From Desulfovibrio desulfuricans (GTDB taxonomy: Bacteria; Desulfobacterota; Desulfovibrionia; Desulfovibrionales; Desulfovibrionaceae), in NCBI RefSeq assembly GCF_024460775.1, contig NZ_JANFYZ010000002.1, positions 280,954 to 344,953 on the forward strand: DNA of 64,000 nt, written 5' to 3'. The notes under the pieces are model-generated. The model searched no databases, had not been told where the DNA came from, and was given only the letters and a program-made list of their open reading frames with translations. Below, piece by piece: positions 9,962 through 18,432 of this stretch; the stretch's first letter is position 1; each line of letters starts with the position of its first letter. The translations under genes and the position numbers were made by a program.

Positions 9962-11536
9962 TTAGAACTTGTACTGGAAGACCACCTGACCCTTCCAGGC
10001 GTCCTGCTTGGAGTAGGAGCCGAAGTTCTGGTAGCTCTTGTTCCAGGTGCTGCTGTCCATGTAGTTGGCCACGTAGCCCAGTTCAACGTTCATCTCAAGA
10101 TTGTCGTAAATCTTGTAGGAAGAAATCACGTTGAACTCCAGCAGGCCATCATTGGTGGTCATGTAAGGGCCGTCAAACATGTTGGAGGTGGAATCCCACG
10201 CATTGGCATGGTCCATGTACTTGACCATGGAGGGGCTGTTGGTGCCGCCCCAGTATGCCACGCGGAAGGTGTGGGTGAGCCTGTCGAGGAAGCTGACGTC
10301 GCGGATCTGCGCGCCAAAGCCCCAGGTGCCAGCGTAGGACAGGGACTTGTCCATGAAGTTGACGTTGGGGCTCCAGCCGAGGTTGCCATCGCCCATGAAG
10401 GACGTGAAGTTGCCGTAAGCACACACGGAAGGCAGGCGCTCGGAACCGTTCTTGACGTTGCCGTCGTCGCCGGAAGCGTACCAGCCGAACACGCCGGGCA
10501 CGCCCCAGTCGAGCTTGTATTCCACAAGGGCCTTGGCCAGCCAGCCCTGACGCTGGGTGCTGCCGTGGACCACATCATTGGCGTTGTTGCGGCGCATCAC
10601 GTTGAAGCTGCCCATCTGTTCGACAAAGCCGTAGTTGGTGTCGAATTCAATGTTCCAGGGTTCCAGAGCCGTAACCTTAACAGGCAGGCCAGCCCAGAAC
10701 ACGGTGCCGTATTCCTTGGAGGCATTGGTCACGCCGGTCACGTTGAGGCCGTGGCCCGCGCCGATCTTGTTCAGATAGGGGTAGAGGGTGGTGGCGGGGG
10801 AGCCATCATTGAGCCCATAGTTGGTGAAAGCGCCAAACTTGCCAGTGTTGCGGCCCATCATGCCGGGCATGACCCAGGGGGTGATGCTGATGCCGTCAAA
10901 GGTCAGGGGCATGCTCAGGGCAAACAGGTCCATGTTATCAAGATAACTGGCCTTGTCGTTGCTGATCACGTTGTTGTAGGTGCCGCCCTGATAGTTGTCG
11001 TTGAAGGGGCGCATCCACAGGGCGGTGAGGCCCACGTTTTTGTTAAAGGCATAGTTGCCAACCACAGCGGCAGCCTGGGTGTCAAACACCGCAGAGCCGC
11101 CAGCGGCGTTGGGCAGGGCCAGATACTGCAAGCCCATCTTGAACTTGAGATCGGTCTGCGGAACCGACCACTGCATGTTGGCCTGGGTCACGCGCACCAG
11201 GGTGCCGTCCGCACCAAGGGAGGAACCCTGACCGGATCTGCCCCAGTCCTGCGGGCCAAGCTTGAACTGCACGCTGCCCATCAGGTTTTCTGAGGCAACG
11301 GCATCAAGGAAGAGCAGAACGCGCTGACGCGAAACAAACTGGTCAGAGTTGTTGGCCTTCTGTTTTGCCCCATTGGTCGTCACATCCTTGGTCAGGCTGG
11401 AATCGCCCACGCCAAAGCCCATCGACCAGATACCCCGTGCCTTGAAATCCACCGCTTCGGCAGACTGCCCAAACGCCAACCCCAATGTAAGCGCAAGAGC
11501 TGCTGCGGAAAGAATGGTTTTCCGTTTCAAAGACAT
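9962..11536 (-). CDS. Outer membrane porin (Desulfovibrio homotrimeric porin family)
   Basis: 524 residues from the ATG at 11536, which has GGGAGG upstream and opens with a signal peptide (MSLKRKTILSAAALALTLGL ... SAEA). The mature protein is rich in alternating aromatic/polar strands and ends in QYKF with a terminal Phe, typical of beta-barrel proteins. It should form a diffusion channel in the outer membrane. A sigma-54 site points at it from about 310 bases upstream. The control region is shared with the divergent hydrolase gene and contains two copies of the GCGACA/TGTCGC repeat. It may therefore be induced with the importer and hydrolase encoded nearby. Confidence 0.9.
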   Translation of the reverse strand: MSLKRKTILSAAALALTLGLAFGQSAEAVDFKARGIWSMGFGVGDSSLTKDVTTNGAKQKANNSDQFVSRQRVLLFLDAVASENLMGSVQFKLGPQDWGRSGQGSSLGADGTLVRVTQANMQWSVPQTDLKFKMGLQYLALPNAAGGSAVFDTQAAAVVGNYAFNKNVGLTALWMRPFNDNYQGGTYNNVISNDKASYLDNMDLFALSMPLTFDGISITPWVMPGMMGRNTGKFGAFTNYGLNDGSPATTLYPYLNKIGAGHGLNVTGVTNASKEYGTVFWAGLPVKVTALEPWNIEFDTNYGFVEQMGSFNVMRRNNANDVVHGSTQRQGWLAKALVEYKLDWGVPGVFGWYASGDDGNVKNGSERLPSVCAYGNFTSFMGDGNLGWSPNVNFMDKSLSYAGTWGFGAQIRDVSFLDRLTHTFRVAYWGGTNSPSMVKYMDHANAWDSTSNMFDGPYMTTNDGLLEFNVISSYKIYDNLEMNVELGYVANYMDSSTWNKSYQNFGSYSKQDAWKGQVVFQYKF

Positions 11537-11845
11537 AGTACCTCCCAAGTTAAACGTTATCCATTTGCTACAGCCTGATCCAAAGAGAGCGCGGGCGAAG
11601 TTGTCCGCGCTCAAGGGAAGCGTATCCGATCCTGCCGGGCGAGGCCGGGCCCGGCTGGTCTGGTGCAGGGGATGTAAAGGATGCAAGGGGATGGCGCGGC
11701 GCTTTGCGCAAAGAGGCCGCCGCAGGGCGCAATGCCGTACAGGTGCTTTTGTGCAAAGAGGGAGCTGCGGAAAGCAGCAACAGGCATGGGTGCAGCCAAG
11801 GACGCCTCACGGTGTGTTTGGTCGGGAACAGGTTTGTTGCATGTT

Positions 11846-11861
11846 TGCATCCTGTGTGCCA
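11846..11861 (-). promoter_or_regulatory. Sigma-54 promoter facing the porin gene
   Basis: On the minus strand TGGCACACAGGATGCA matches the -24/-12 consensus TGGCAC-N5-TTGCA except for one base, with exact GG-N10-GC spacing. The predicted start is near 11835, giving a leader of about 300 bases to the porin ATG. Confidence 0.75.
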
Positions 11862-11931
11862 AATTTCACCATATTGAAATAATTTACTTTTTTGCTGGAT
11901 CGCGTGTGGATGGGGTAAATACGCGGCAGAG

Positions 11932-11950
11932 TTGTCGTATGTTGCGACAA
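11932..11950. promoter_or_regulatory. Inverted TGTCG/CGACA site, candidate activator-binding site
   Basis: TTGTCGTATGTTGCGACAA holds the TGTCG and GCGACA half-sites of the repeat seen near the other sigma-54 promoters, but in the outward arrangement. It lies 71 bases upstream of the minus-strand sigma-54 site, a usual enhancer distance. Confidence 0.55.
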
Positions 11951-12008
11951 AAAAAATTTTCATAAAAATTAAATAAATTTAGTATGATAACAATTTTGAT
12001 TGAAAAAC

Positions 12009-12024
12009 ACGACACATTTGTCGC
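12009..12024. promoter_or_regulatory. GCGACA-N4-TGTCGC-type operator
   Basis: ACGACACATTTGTCGC is a near-perfect inverted repeat. It agrees at 13 of 16 positions with the site at 17814-17829 beside the sigma-54 activator gene, including all of CGACACA and TGTCGC. It lies between the two divergent sigma-54-like promoters (148 bases from one, 97 from the other). Confidence 0.65.
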
Positions 12025-12120
12025 TAATTTGGGCGGCGCTGCATGTTCCGCAAAGAACGGATTGGAAAAAAGTGAGGTCTGGCGGGCATGGCAAAAGGGC
12101 AGGGGACGTTGTGAATCATT

Positions 12121-12136
12121 TGGCATACAAATTGAA
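12121..12136 (+). promoter_or_regulatory. Weak sigma-54-like promoter before the hydrolase gene
   Basis: TGGCATACAAATTGAA has a good -24 element but TTGA instead of TTGC at -12, so it is a poorer match than the other three sites. It lies 59 bases upstream of the hydrolase ATG. Confidence 0.4.
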
Positions 12137-12194
12137 AGGAGGGGCGCGTTAATATCACAACAGTGCCCGTCGGTACTACGAAGGAGTTTTAATC

Positions 12195-14081
12195 ATGGCT
12201 GCAAAAGCAAAGCGCGCCGCCCTTATAGGTTACGACTGCCTTATTCCTAAAAGGCTTGAAGTAATGCTCGCTCAGGGGGGGCTCGATAACTTCAGAAAGT
12301 TCATGCAGGAGGGCAGCTACATTCCCGAAGGTTTCAATCTGCCTACGGTCACTCCGCCGTCCTGGGCCACTATCTGCACGGGCGCATGGCCCCGCACCCA
12401 CGGCGTGGAAGACTACTATTACTATCATGAAGGCCGCAGCCTTGATTACAAGGAAACCTCGCAGGCTTTCGGTTCCAGCATCCTCACCGCAGAGACCATC
12501 TGGGACGCGTGGGACAAGGCTGGCAAGAAGTGCCTCGTGGTCAACTATCCCATGTCCTGGCCGTCCAAGATGCAGCACGGCGTGATGATCATGGGCGAGG
12601 GCCTCAGCCCCGCCGAAACGCGCTGGCCCCTGCACGGCAATGAGCACAAGGAATTTTTGTGCTCTGAAAGCGTTATCTCCACAGATTTCTATCCCATGGG
12701 TTCCCAGGGCACCTTTGATGATGCCGAAGGCTGGGCCAACCTGCCGGAAGGCGAAGAACCCCTTGAAATGAACGTGCGTATGCACTTCAAGGAAGCCATC
12801 GAACCCCTGGAAGACCAGACCTGGCACTGCCTTGTGTGGCAGAGCGGCGATGAAGGCTATGACCGCATGGCCCTTTGCCCTGAAAAGGACTACGCCAAGG
12901 CCTTCTTTACCATTCAGCTTGGCCAGTGGAGCGAACCCGCCCAGCACGACTTTGTCGTGAAGGCCGATGGCCGCACCGAAAAGGGCGTGTTCCGCGCCAA
13001 GCTCATGCAGCTTTCTGACGATGCGGAAGAATTCAAGCTGTACATCTCCGGCATTGCTGGCCGTTGCGGCTTTATTGCCCCGGCCGAAGCCGCCGCGCAG
13101 ATTGACTTCACCAAGCACATCACGGCCAACGATATTGGTCTGGTCGCCTATCTGCACGGCATTATTGATACCGACACCGTGTGCGAACTGGTGGACTTTC
13201 ACAGCGCATGGCTCTGGAATACCATTGAATCCCTCATCAAGGCCAATGCGGACTGGGATCTCTTTTACATGCATTCCCACCCCATTGACTGGTTCTATCA
13301 CGGCTGGCTCAGCGAACTGGACAGTGCGGACGAGGCTGTTCGCACCAAGGCCGAAAAGATGGAACGCTACATCTATGAAGTGGAAGACCGTCTGCTTGGC
13401 CGTCTCATGGACATCATGGGCGACGAAACCGTCATGTGCGTGTGCTCCGACCACGGCGCAACACCCCTTGGCCCCATCCTCAACACGGCCCACGCCCTCA
13501 AGGAAGCGGGCCTGTGTTCTTACGAACCCAAGAAGTCCGAGAACTACTGGGATATCTACGAGGAAACCGAAGGCTTCAACTACGTGCTTGATGTGAGCAA
13601 GTCGCTTGCCGTGCCGCAGCGCTACATGTTTGTGTACGTGAACCTGAAGGGCCGTTACCCCGGCGGTATTGTTGAGCAGGAAGACTACGAAAACGTGCGC
13701 GACCGTATCATCAACGCCCTGCTGGACTACAAGCATCCCGACACGGGCGACCGCCCCGTGCTGCTGGCCGTGCGCAAGGAAGACGCGCATGTGTTTGGCA
13801 TGGGCGGCGCGCAGGCTGGCGATGTGGTGTACGTGCTCAAACCCGAATACATGGCCGAACACGGTTACGGCCTGCCCACCGGCGAATCCGGCTGCGGCAG
13901 CCTCAAGAACCTGCTCATGTTCCGCGGCCCCAACATCCGCAAGGGCTACCGTTATACCCGCCCGCGCTGGCTGGCCGACATTGTGCCCACCTTCTGCTAC
14001 ATCACGGGCAATCCTGTGCCCGCCGATGCCGAAGGCGCGCCCATTTACCAGATCATGGAAAACCCCAATCTGGTTGATTAA
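12195..14081 (+). CDS. Alkaline-phosphatase-superfamily hydrolase (type I phosphodiesterase/nucleotide pyrophosphatase family)
   Basis: 628 residues, no signal peptide, so cytoplasmic. Metal and active-site motifs of the superfamily are visible. Asp14 is in GYDCLIP, the likely nucleophile Thr53 is in TVTPPSWATICTG, Asp365 and His369 lie in DWFYHG, and Asp419-His420 are in SDHG. The third zinc-site His, usually in a GTH-type motif near the C-terminus, is not obvious: the matching region reads ESGCGSLKN, with His556 as the nearest candidate. It should hydrolyse a phosphate or sulfate (di)ester; the substrate cannot be told. The ATG has AAGGAG upstream. The next gene encodes a protein like its last 40 residues. 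Shared control with the porin and ABC importer suggests an imported substrate. Confidence 0.85.
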   Translation: MAAKAKRAALIGYDCLIPKRLEVMLAQGGLDNFRKFMQEGSYIPEGFNLPTVTPPSWATICTGAWPRTHGVEDYYYYHEGRSLDYKETSQAFGSSILTAETIWDAWDKAGKKCLVVNYPMSWPSKMQHGVMIMGEGLSPAETRWPLHGNEHKEFLCSESVISTDFYPMGSQGTFDDAEGWANLPEGEEPLEMNVRMHFKEAIEPLEDQTWHCLVWQSGDEGYDRMALCPEKDYAKAFFTIQLGQWSEPAQHDFVVKADGRTEKGVFRAKLMQLSDDAEEFKLYISGIAGRCGFIAPAEAAAQIDFTKHITANDIGLVAYLHGIIDTDTVCELVDFHSAWLWNTIESLIKANADWDLFYMHSHPIDWFYHGWLSELDSADEAVRTKAEKMERYIYEVEDRLLGRLMDIMGDETVMCVCSDHGATPLGPILNTAHALKEAGLCSYEPKKSENYWDIYEETEGFNYVLDVSKSLAVPQRYMFVYVNLKGRYPGGIVEQEDYENVRDRIINALLDYKHPDTGDRPVLLAVRKEDAHVFGMGGAQAGDVVYVLKPEYMAEHGYGLPTGESGCGSLKNLLMFRGPNIRKGYRYTRPRWLADIVPTFCYITGNPVPADAEGAPIYQIMENPNLVD

Positions 14082-14134
14082 TTCATCATGCGGGGCAAGG
14101 GCACGGCTTTTGCCCCGGCACGATAAAACACAAA

Positions 14135-14152
14135 GCCCCGCGTTGGCGGGGC
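14135..14152 (+). other. Intercistronic hairpin
   Basis: GCCCCGC-GTTG-GCGGGGC between the hydrolase and the following gene, with no T-tract. It may adjust mRNA stability rather than end transcription. Confidence 0.5.
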
Positions 14153-14171
14153 GGACGACAAGGATAAGATC

Positions 14172-14720
14172 ATGGCTGAAAAGAAAGCGATTCTCCTGAT
14201 GCTGCCTTCCGTTGCGCTCAGCGGCGCATCCGAAGCGCTGGACAAGCTGAAGAAAAAAGCCGTCCTGCTGGCCAATGCCGACAGCGCTGGTCTTGAAGCT
14301 CTGGCCCTGGAACTTGGCGGCAAAAAAGTTGAAGCTGCCGCCCTTGAAGGCGCGGAAGACGCGCTGCTGGTGGTGCAGGGTGACGAGGCCGCTTTGGCCG
14401 CCGCTCTGGAAGCCGCCGACCGCCGCACCCTGGTGGTGGTTGCCGCCGCTGACGGCGTGGCCTTCTACGGTCTGGCTGTTGACAGCAAGGCCGGTGCCGT
14501 TGCCCGCGCCGTTAACGCGCAGGACATAGCCGTTACCATTGCCACCATTGTGGATCTGCCCGTCAGCGCCCAGTGCACCGGCGGCATCATTTATCAGGCA
14601 ATGAAAAATCCCAACCTCAAGCTTGATGAAATCAGAAAGCTTAAAGAAGCCCTGGTGCGCATGGAATCGGTTATCCAGCGCGATAACCGCGAACCCTGGG
14701 ACAAGCACGACTGCGCTTAA
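14172..14720 (+). CDS. Small protein resembling the C-terminal end of the upstream hydrolase
   Basis: 182 residues, no known family recognised. Residues about 117-149 (DIAVTIATIVDLPVSAQCTG then GIIYQAMKNPNL) align with the last 35 residues of the hydrolase (DIVPTFCYITGNPVPADAEG then APIYQIMENPNL), sharing the D-I, P-V, G, IYQ and M-NPNL positions. The first 110 residues are Ala/Leu-rich with alternating strand-helix character but none of the catalytic motifs. It ends in a charged helix. It looks like a non-catalytic derivative of the hydrolase fold, maybe a subunit or regulator. It follows the hydrolase by 90 bases with an AGGATAAG-type ribosome-binding site. Confidence 0.75.
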   Translation: MAEKKAILLMLPSVALSGASEALDKLKKKAVLLANADSAGLEALALELGGKKVEAAALEGAEDALLVVQGDEAALAAALEAADRRTLVVVAAADGVAFYGLAVDSKAGAVARAVNAQDIAVTIATIVDLPVSAQCTGGIIYQAMKNPNLKLDEIRKLKEALVRMESVIQRDNREPWDKHDCA

Positions 14721-14777
14721 TTCCCTTGCCGCTGTGACCGCGCCTGCCGTGTGGGGGCATGGCTTGCGCGGTTATCT

Positions 14778-14802
14778 GGAACCGCAGCCGGGCTGCGGTT
14801 CC
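14778..14802 (+). terminator. Hairpin after the hydrolase operon
   Basis: A ten-pair stem GGAACCGCAG/CTGCGGTTCC with a five-base loop lies 58 bases after the stop. There is no T-tract, so it may be a weak or Rho-assisted terminator. Confidence 0.5.
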
Positions 14803-15327
14803 GACCCATACCTTCCTCCAAGCGCCTGCGGGGATTGAGCTTCATGTTCAGTCACCGCAGGCTGTTGTTTTATCTGCATGCGAGCAGTTTAAACCTGTCT
14901 GGCACGGTTTGGCTGATGAAAAAGCTTGCGATAATTGCTTATTACGGCTTTTTCTGTATTTATTTAAATATGGTTATGATATATGTGGCAATAGCTAGCA
15001 TTCGTATGTTTTTATAACTGCCTGTTGTGGCATAACTATTTTTATTAAGTGCTGTAATGTTGTCTGTGTACTTGTTATTCTCTGATAAATTTGGAATTGT
15101 TCAAATTAAGTAATCAGTAGTGCTTTTGACAGCATGTCTGTTCTGTTTTGATAATAGTCAGCATTTGTCATTAAAAGTGTAGATGTAAATAATAAGTATA
15201 AAAGTACTAGTGCTATTGATGTTGGCGTGCAAATCCACGTTAGGCTGAATATACCGTGAATGTTTACCAAGTTTGAATGAGGGGTAGTGTGCGATTGTAC
15301 ATTTAGGTTTGACAATTGGGGGGATAC
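14803..15327. other. AT-rich intergenic region before the PilZ gene
   Basis: About 520 bases, strongly AT-rich compared with the flanks. The short open frames have no ribosome-binding sites or recognisable motifs. It continues into the AT-rich PilZ gene, suggesting one acquired segment. Confidence 0.5.
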
Positions 15328-16308
15328 ATGAAGTTTCTCGAAACAATTGTTGACTTTTTCTGGAGGGCATCGCTCCGGTTTCGATCCGTTCAGCCCGGTA
15401 AAATATTTGTGGCCGCACAAAGGCACTATTTGTTGTTGCGGCTTTTTTTTGTAGACAGACAACGCCAGCTTGAAAATGTTGCCTGTGATGTTCTGTATAT
15501 TTCTCCACAAAAAATATTGCTTAAATCAAACAAGCGTTTTTTGCCTGATATTCTTAAAGGCGAACGTTGTAGCCTGTATGTAAAAATACCTCATGCAATT
15601 GCAGAAAAGTATCTTGGAATTTCATATCCTGCTATCAGGCATGGTTTTATTTTTAAAACACGGATTGTCGCAAACTATATAGATACTAAGTCAAAGCAGT
15701 GCATTGTTGAGATTGCCATGCCCCAAAAATATGTGCAGCGCGATCTGCAACGGCATGAACGCGTTGGACTCACTCCGCTGATGCTCAAAAAAATTTCTCT
15801 GTGGATTTGCAACAACCAGTTGCCGAAATCGATGAATGACATAGATAATACTACATTTGGCTATGTTGATGAAAGTATATGTGCTTCGATACGTGTAGTG
15901 AATCTGTCTGCAGGTGGCTTAAGAGTACAGCTTGATAGTTTTAAGGGTTTTGAAAATCCACGCAGGCAATTGAACAAGCCTATCATACTGAATATTGTAT
16001 TGTACAAAACGTTACGCAAAGAACTGTCGCTATGGACAGTCTGTTCTTGTGTCAAAGTCCATTTCAGCCCACAATTAAAGATATTGACCCTGTTTTTAAA
16101 ATTTGTGCGCGTATGGGATGATCCCAATGAAGGCGGTGCAGGCTGGCGCGTTATTGACCGCGAGGGTATTGCTGCCATTGAGGCCTGGGTGGACAATGAC
16201 TATTGCATGTTGCTTGATAAAAACCGCATGGTTTCTGATGAATTATGCCGCTGCTTTGGTCTTGATCCTGTCACTGCGCATAAAAAAAATCCCGCACGCC
16301 GTTCGTGA
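15328..16308 (+). CDS. PilZ-domain protein (YcgR-like, probable c-di-GMP receptor)
   Basis: 326 residues from ATG 15328, chosen over an upstream TTG because GGGGGGA lies just before it. The middle region resembles the YcgR N-terminal beta-barrel, followed by a PilZ core. The core has RHERVGL (the R-x3-R-like c-di-GMP contact, first Arg in LQRHER) and NLSAGGLRVQL (the [D/N]xSxxG motif). Such proteins couple c-di-GMP to motility or secretion. The gene is much AT-richer than its neighbours and stands alone. The terminator of the convergent activator gene overlaps its last codons. Confidence 0.7.
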   Translation: MKFLETIVDFFWRASLRFRSVQPGKIFVAAQRHYLLLRLFFVDRQRQLENVACDVLYISPQKILLKSNKRFLPDILKGERCSLYVKIPHAIAEKYLGISYPAIRHGFIFKTRIVANYIDTKSKQCIVEIAMPQKYVQRDLQRHERVGLTPLMLKKISLWICNNQLPKSMNDIDNTTFGYVDESICASIRVVNLSAGGLRVQLDSFKGFENPRRQLNKPIILNIVLYKTLRKELSLWTVCSCVKVHFSPQLKILTLFLKFVRVWDDPNEGGAGWRVIDREGIAAIEAWVDNDYCMLLDKNRMVSDELCRCFGLDPVTAHKKNPARRS

Positions 16309-16322
16309 CAGGCATGCGGGAT
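16282..16322 (-). terminator. Terminator of the sigma-54 activator gene
   Basis: On the minus strand the stem ATCCCGCATGCC/GGCGTGCGGGAT (16322-16289) is followed by eight T (16289-16282). It lies 40 bases after the activator stop and overlaps the 3' end of the convergent PilZ gene. Confidence 0.85.
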
Positions 16323-16361
16323 AAGCAAAAATAGCTATCCGGTATTGCAGATAATTGTCTT

Positions 16362-17780
16362 CTAGCCTTGTAGTTTTTCACTCCCCCCGGACATCCTGCG
16401 CATTTTGCGTTGCAGGGTGCGCAGGTTCAGCCCCAGCTCTTCCGCAGCTTTACCCCTGTGCCAGCGGCACTTTTCAAGCGCCTGCCTGATCATGCGTTCT
16501 TCAAGTTGCAGCACTGCCTGCTCAAGGCTGATGCCCTGGGGCGTGTTGAGCAGCAGGTCGGCCCGTCCGGCATCCCCCAGCGAAAGAAGGGCCTCGTCGC
16601 CAAAGGCGAGGTACCGGTCAAGAAAGTTGTGCAATTCCCGAACGTTGCCGGGCCAGTCGTACTGCTCCACAGCCAGTCGCACATGGGGCGGCAGAATAAG
16701 GTTCAGGCCGCGTTTTTCAAGCCACGCCTCCACCAGCAGGGCAATGTCGCCGTGGCGTTCGCGCAGGGGCGGCAGGGTGATGGAAAGCACGTTGACGCGG
16801 TAATAAAAATCGGAGCGCATGGTTTTTTCGCGCACCATTTTTGAAAGATCCTGGTTGGTTGCCGCAATAAGGCGGAAGGAGGATTCCTTGGGCGTATTGC
16901 CGCCCACGGGGGTGTACATTTTGTTTTCGATGGCCCTGAGCAGCTTGACCTGAAGGTGCAGCGGCAGTTCGCCTATTTCGTCCAGAAACAGCGTGCCACC
17001 GTTGGCCGCGCCTATGTAGCCCTCTTTATTGGCATGCGCGCCGGAGAACGCACCCTTCACATGCCCGAAAAATTCGCTCTCCAGCAGTTGCTCGGGGATC
17101 GCGCCGCAGTTTACCGGCACATAACGGCCCTTGCGCCCGCTGTATTCGTGAATGCTCTTGGCGGCTAGGTCTTTACCGCAGCCTGTTTCGCCATAAATGA
17201 TGACGTTGGAATCGGTTTCTGCCGCCTTGAGAATCTGGCTGTACACGCGGCGCATGGGCTCGCTTTTGCCCACAATGTTGCCCAGGCCGTAAAGATTGAT
17301 AACAGAGGTGCGCAGCTCGCGATTTTCTTCGCGCAGGGCCATTTCCTGAAATTTCTGCTCGCTCACGTCCATGATCAGGCCTTCGAGATACCGCAGAACG
17401 CCCGAATCGTCGTAGACGCCTTCCCCCTGATCCCACAGCCACTTGACGCGCCCTGAGGGCAGCAAAAGCCGGTACATGACCTGATACGGCTCATGGGCGA
17501 CAATACTGTCGCGGATGGCTTTGCGGCTGGGGCCGAGGTCATCGGGGTGGGTCATCAGTTCAATGGTGTTGTGGTGGTCAAGCACCATGTCTTCGGCTGG
17601 CACCCCCAGAAGCTCGTAGCTTCCGCGGCTTACAAACTCCAGTTCATACTGGAGATAATCACTTTCCGGCGCGTCGATATTGAGAACGCGGCAACGATAG
17701 GCCATGCCGGGCAGGTGATTGAGCAGGCGGCGATAGCTTTTTTCCACATTAATTGGGGGAACTGGGGGCGATGAAAGCAT
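16362..17780 (-). CDS. Sigma-54-dependent transcriptional activator, PAS-AAA-Fis
   Basis: 472 residues from ATG 17780; longer starts would read through the operator-like repeats upstream. Residues about 15-150 form a PAS domain (ELEFVSRGSYELLGV ... LEGLIMDVSEQK). The AAA+ core has Walker A GETGCGKD (about 197-204), sigma-54 contact loop GAFSGA (about 243-248, Ser in place of the usual Thr) and Walker B GGTLFLDE. The tail is a Fis-type helix-turn-helix (KAAEELGLNLRTLQRKMRR). The PAS domain suggests sensing of a small ligand or redox state. A GCGACA-N4-TGTCGC site sits 34 bases before its ATG. The same repeat lies near sigma-54 promoters of three other units nearby, so this protein is the likely common regulator and may repress itself. 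Confidence 0.92.
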   Translation of the reverse strand: MLSSPPVPPINVEKSYRRLLNHLPGMAYRCRVLNIDAPESDYLQYELEFVSRGSYELLGVPAEDMVLDHHNTIELMTHPDDLGPSRKAIRDSIVAHEPYQVMYRLLLPSGRVKWLWDQGEGVYDDSGVLRYLEGLIMDVSEQKFQEMALREENRELRTSVINLYGLGNIVGKSEPMRRVYSQILKAAETDSNVIIYGETGCGKDLAAKSIHEYSGRKGRYVPVNCGAIPEQLLESEFFGHVKGAFSGAHANKEGYIGAANGGTLFLDEIGELPLHLQVKLLRAIENKMYTPVGGNTPKESSFRLIAATNQDLSKMVREKTMRSDFYYRVNVLSITLPPLRERHGDIALLVEAWLEKRGLNLILPPHVRLAVEQYDWPGNVRELHNFLDRYLAFGDEALLSLGDAGRADLLLNTPQGISLEQAVLQLEERMIRQALEKCRWHRGKAAEELGLNLRTLQRKMRRMSGGSEKLQG

Positions 17781-17813
17781 GTGGCGGCAACCTTGCAAAA
17801 AATGTCGTTTGTC

Positions 17814-17829
17814 GCGACACAAATGTCGC
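17814..17829. promoter_or_regulatory. GCGACA-N4-TGTCGC operator between activator gene and osmC-like operon
   Basis: GCGACACAAATGTCGC is a perfect inverted repeat (GCGACA/TGTCGC). A further TGTCG half-site lies at 17803-17807 and the overlapping TGTCGCGACA is itself palindromic. It is 77 bases upstream of the rightward sigma-54 site and 34 bases upstream of the leftward activator start. Confidence 0.7.
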
Positions 17830-17905
17830 TTCCGGGCCGGGATACTAGCGGCATGTGCCATAAAACACAAGCGCTGATGGCGTTGTGAAGCCAAGGGCAA
17901 TCTGA

Positions 17906-17921
17906 TGGCACTATTAGTGCA
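17906..17921 (+). promoter_or_regulatory. Sigma-54 promoter of the osmC-lpd-gcvH operon
   Basis: TGGCACTATTAGTGCA has a perfect -24 element and GTGCA at -12, with exact spacing. The predicted start near 17932 leaves a leader of about 55 bases. Confidence 0.85.
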
Positions 17922-17985
17922 ATAGGCAGGCCAAATCGCGCGAGGGCAGGGTGCTCTTGCGTTTTTTCAGCCTGGAGGCTTTGAA

Positions 17986-18423
17986 ATGTCACATGAACTC
18001 AGTGTTTCTCTCTGCCGCCGCGGCGGCAAGGTGGATCTGGATATGGAGAGCGGCGCGTTTGGCGTGCTCACCATAGACGGCGAAAAGATTCCGCCCGAAG
18101 AACGTTCCGGCACGGCCAAAAAGCTCCTGGCCGCCTCTGCCCTGTACTGCTATTGCGCCGCTTTGGACAAGGCTCTGGATACGCGCAACGCCAAGTACGA
18201 CAAAATCGAGGCCAGGGCCACGCTGCATACAGGCACCGATGATCTGGGCCGGGGCAGGGTAACTGGCATTGATATCGATGTTACCGTGCATCTGGATGAA
18301 GAGTACGAATTTATTTTTGACCGGGTGGAAAAGATCATGCGTCAAGGCTGCCTGGTCACGGGTTCGCTGGAGGCCGCCTTCCCCGTGAAGTACAACCTCA
18401 GGCTCGCCGACGACGAGGATTAG
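17986..18423 (+). CDS. OsmC-like thiol peroxidase family protein
   Basis: 145 residues. The two family cysteines are present: Cys55 in LAASALYC (peroxidatic position) and Cys122 in QGCLVTGSL (resolving position). The Glu of the Ohr/OsmC NPE motif is not seen; the matching stretch reads GTAKK, so activity on organic hydroperoxides may differ from classical members. OsmC/Ohr proteins are known to draw electrons from lipoylated proteins and dihydrolipoamide dehydrogenase, and both are encoded next in this operon. GGAGG precedes the ATG. The operon is headed by a strong sigma-54 site. Confidence 0.85.
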   Translation: MSHELSVSLCRRGGKVDLDMESGAFGVLTIDGEKIPPEERSGTAKKLLAASALYCYCAALDKALDTRNAKYDKIEARATLHTGTDDLGRGRVTGIDIDVTVHLDEEYEFIFDRVEKIMRQGCLVTGSLEAAFPVKYNLRLADDED

Positions 18424-18432
18424 GAGTCCGGC

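Noticed and set aside
12189..14708. 839-codon minus-strand frame opposite the hydrolase operon
   Set aside because: Spans two real genes and the gap between them, with no known motif; shadow frame.
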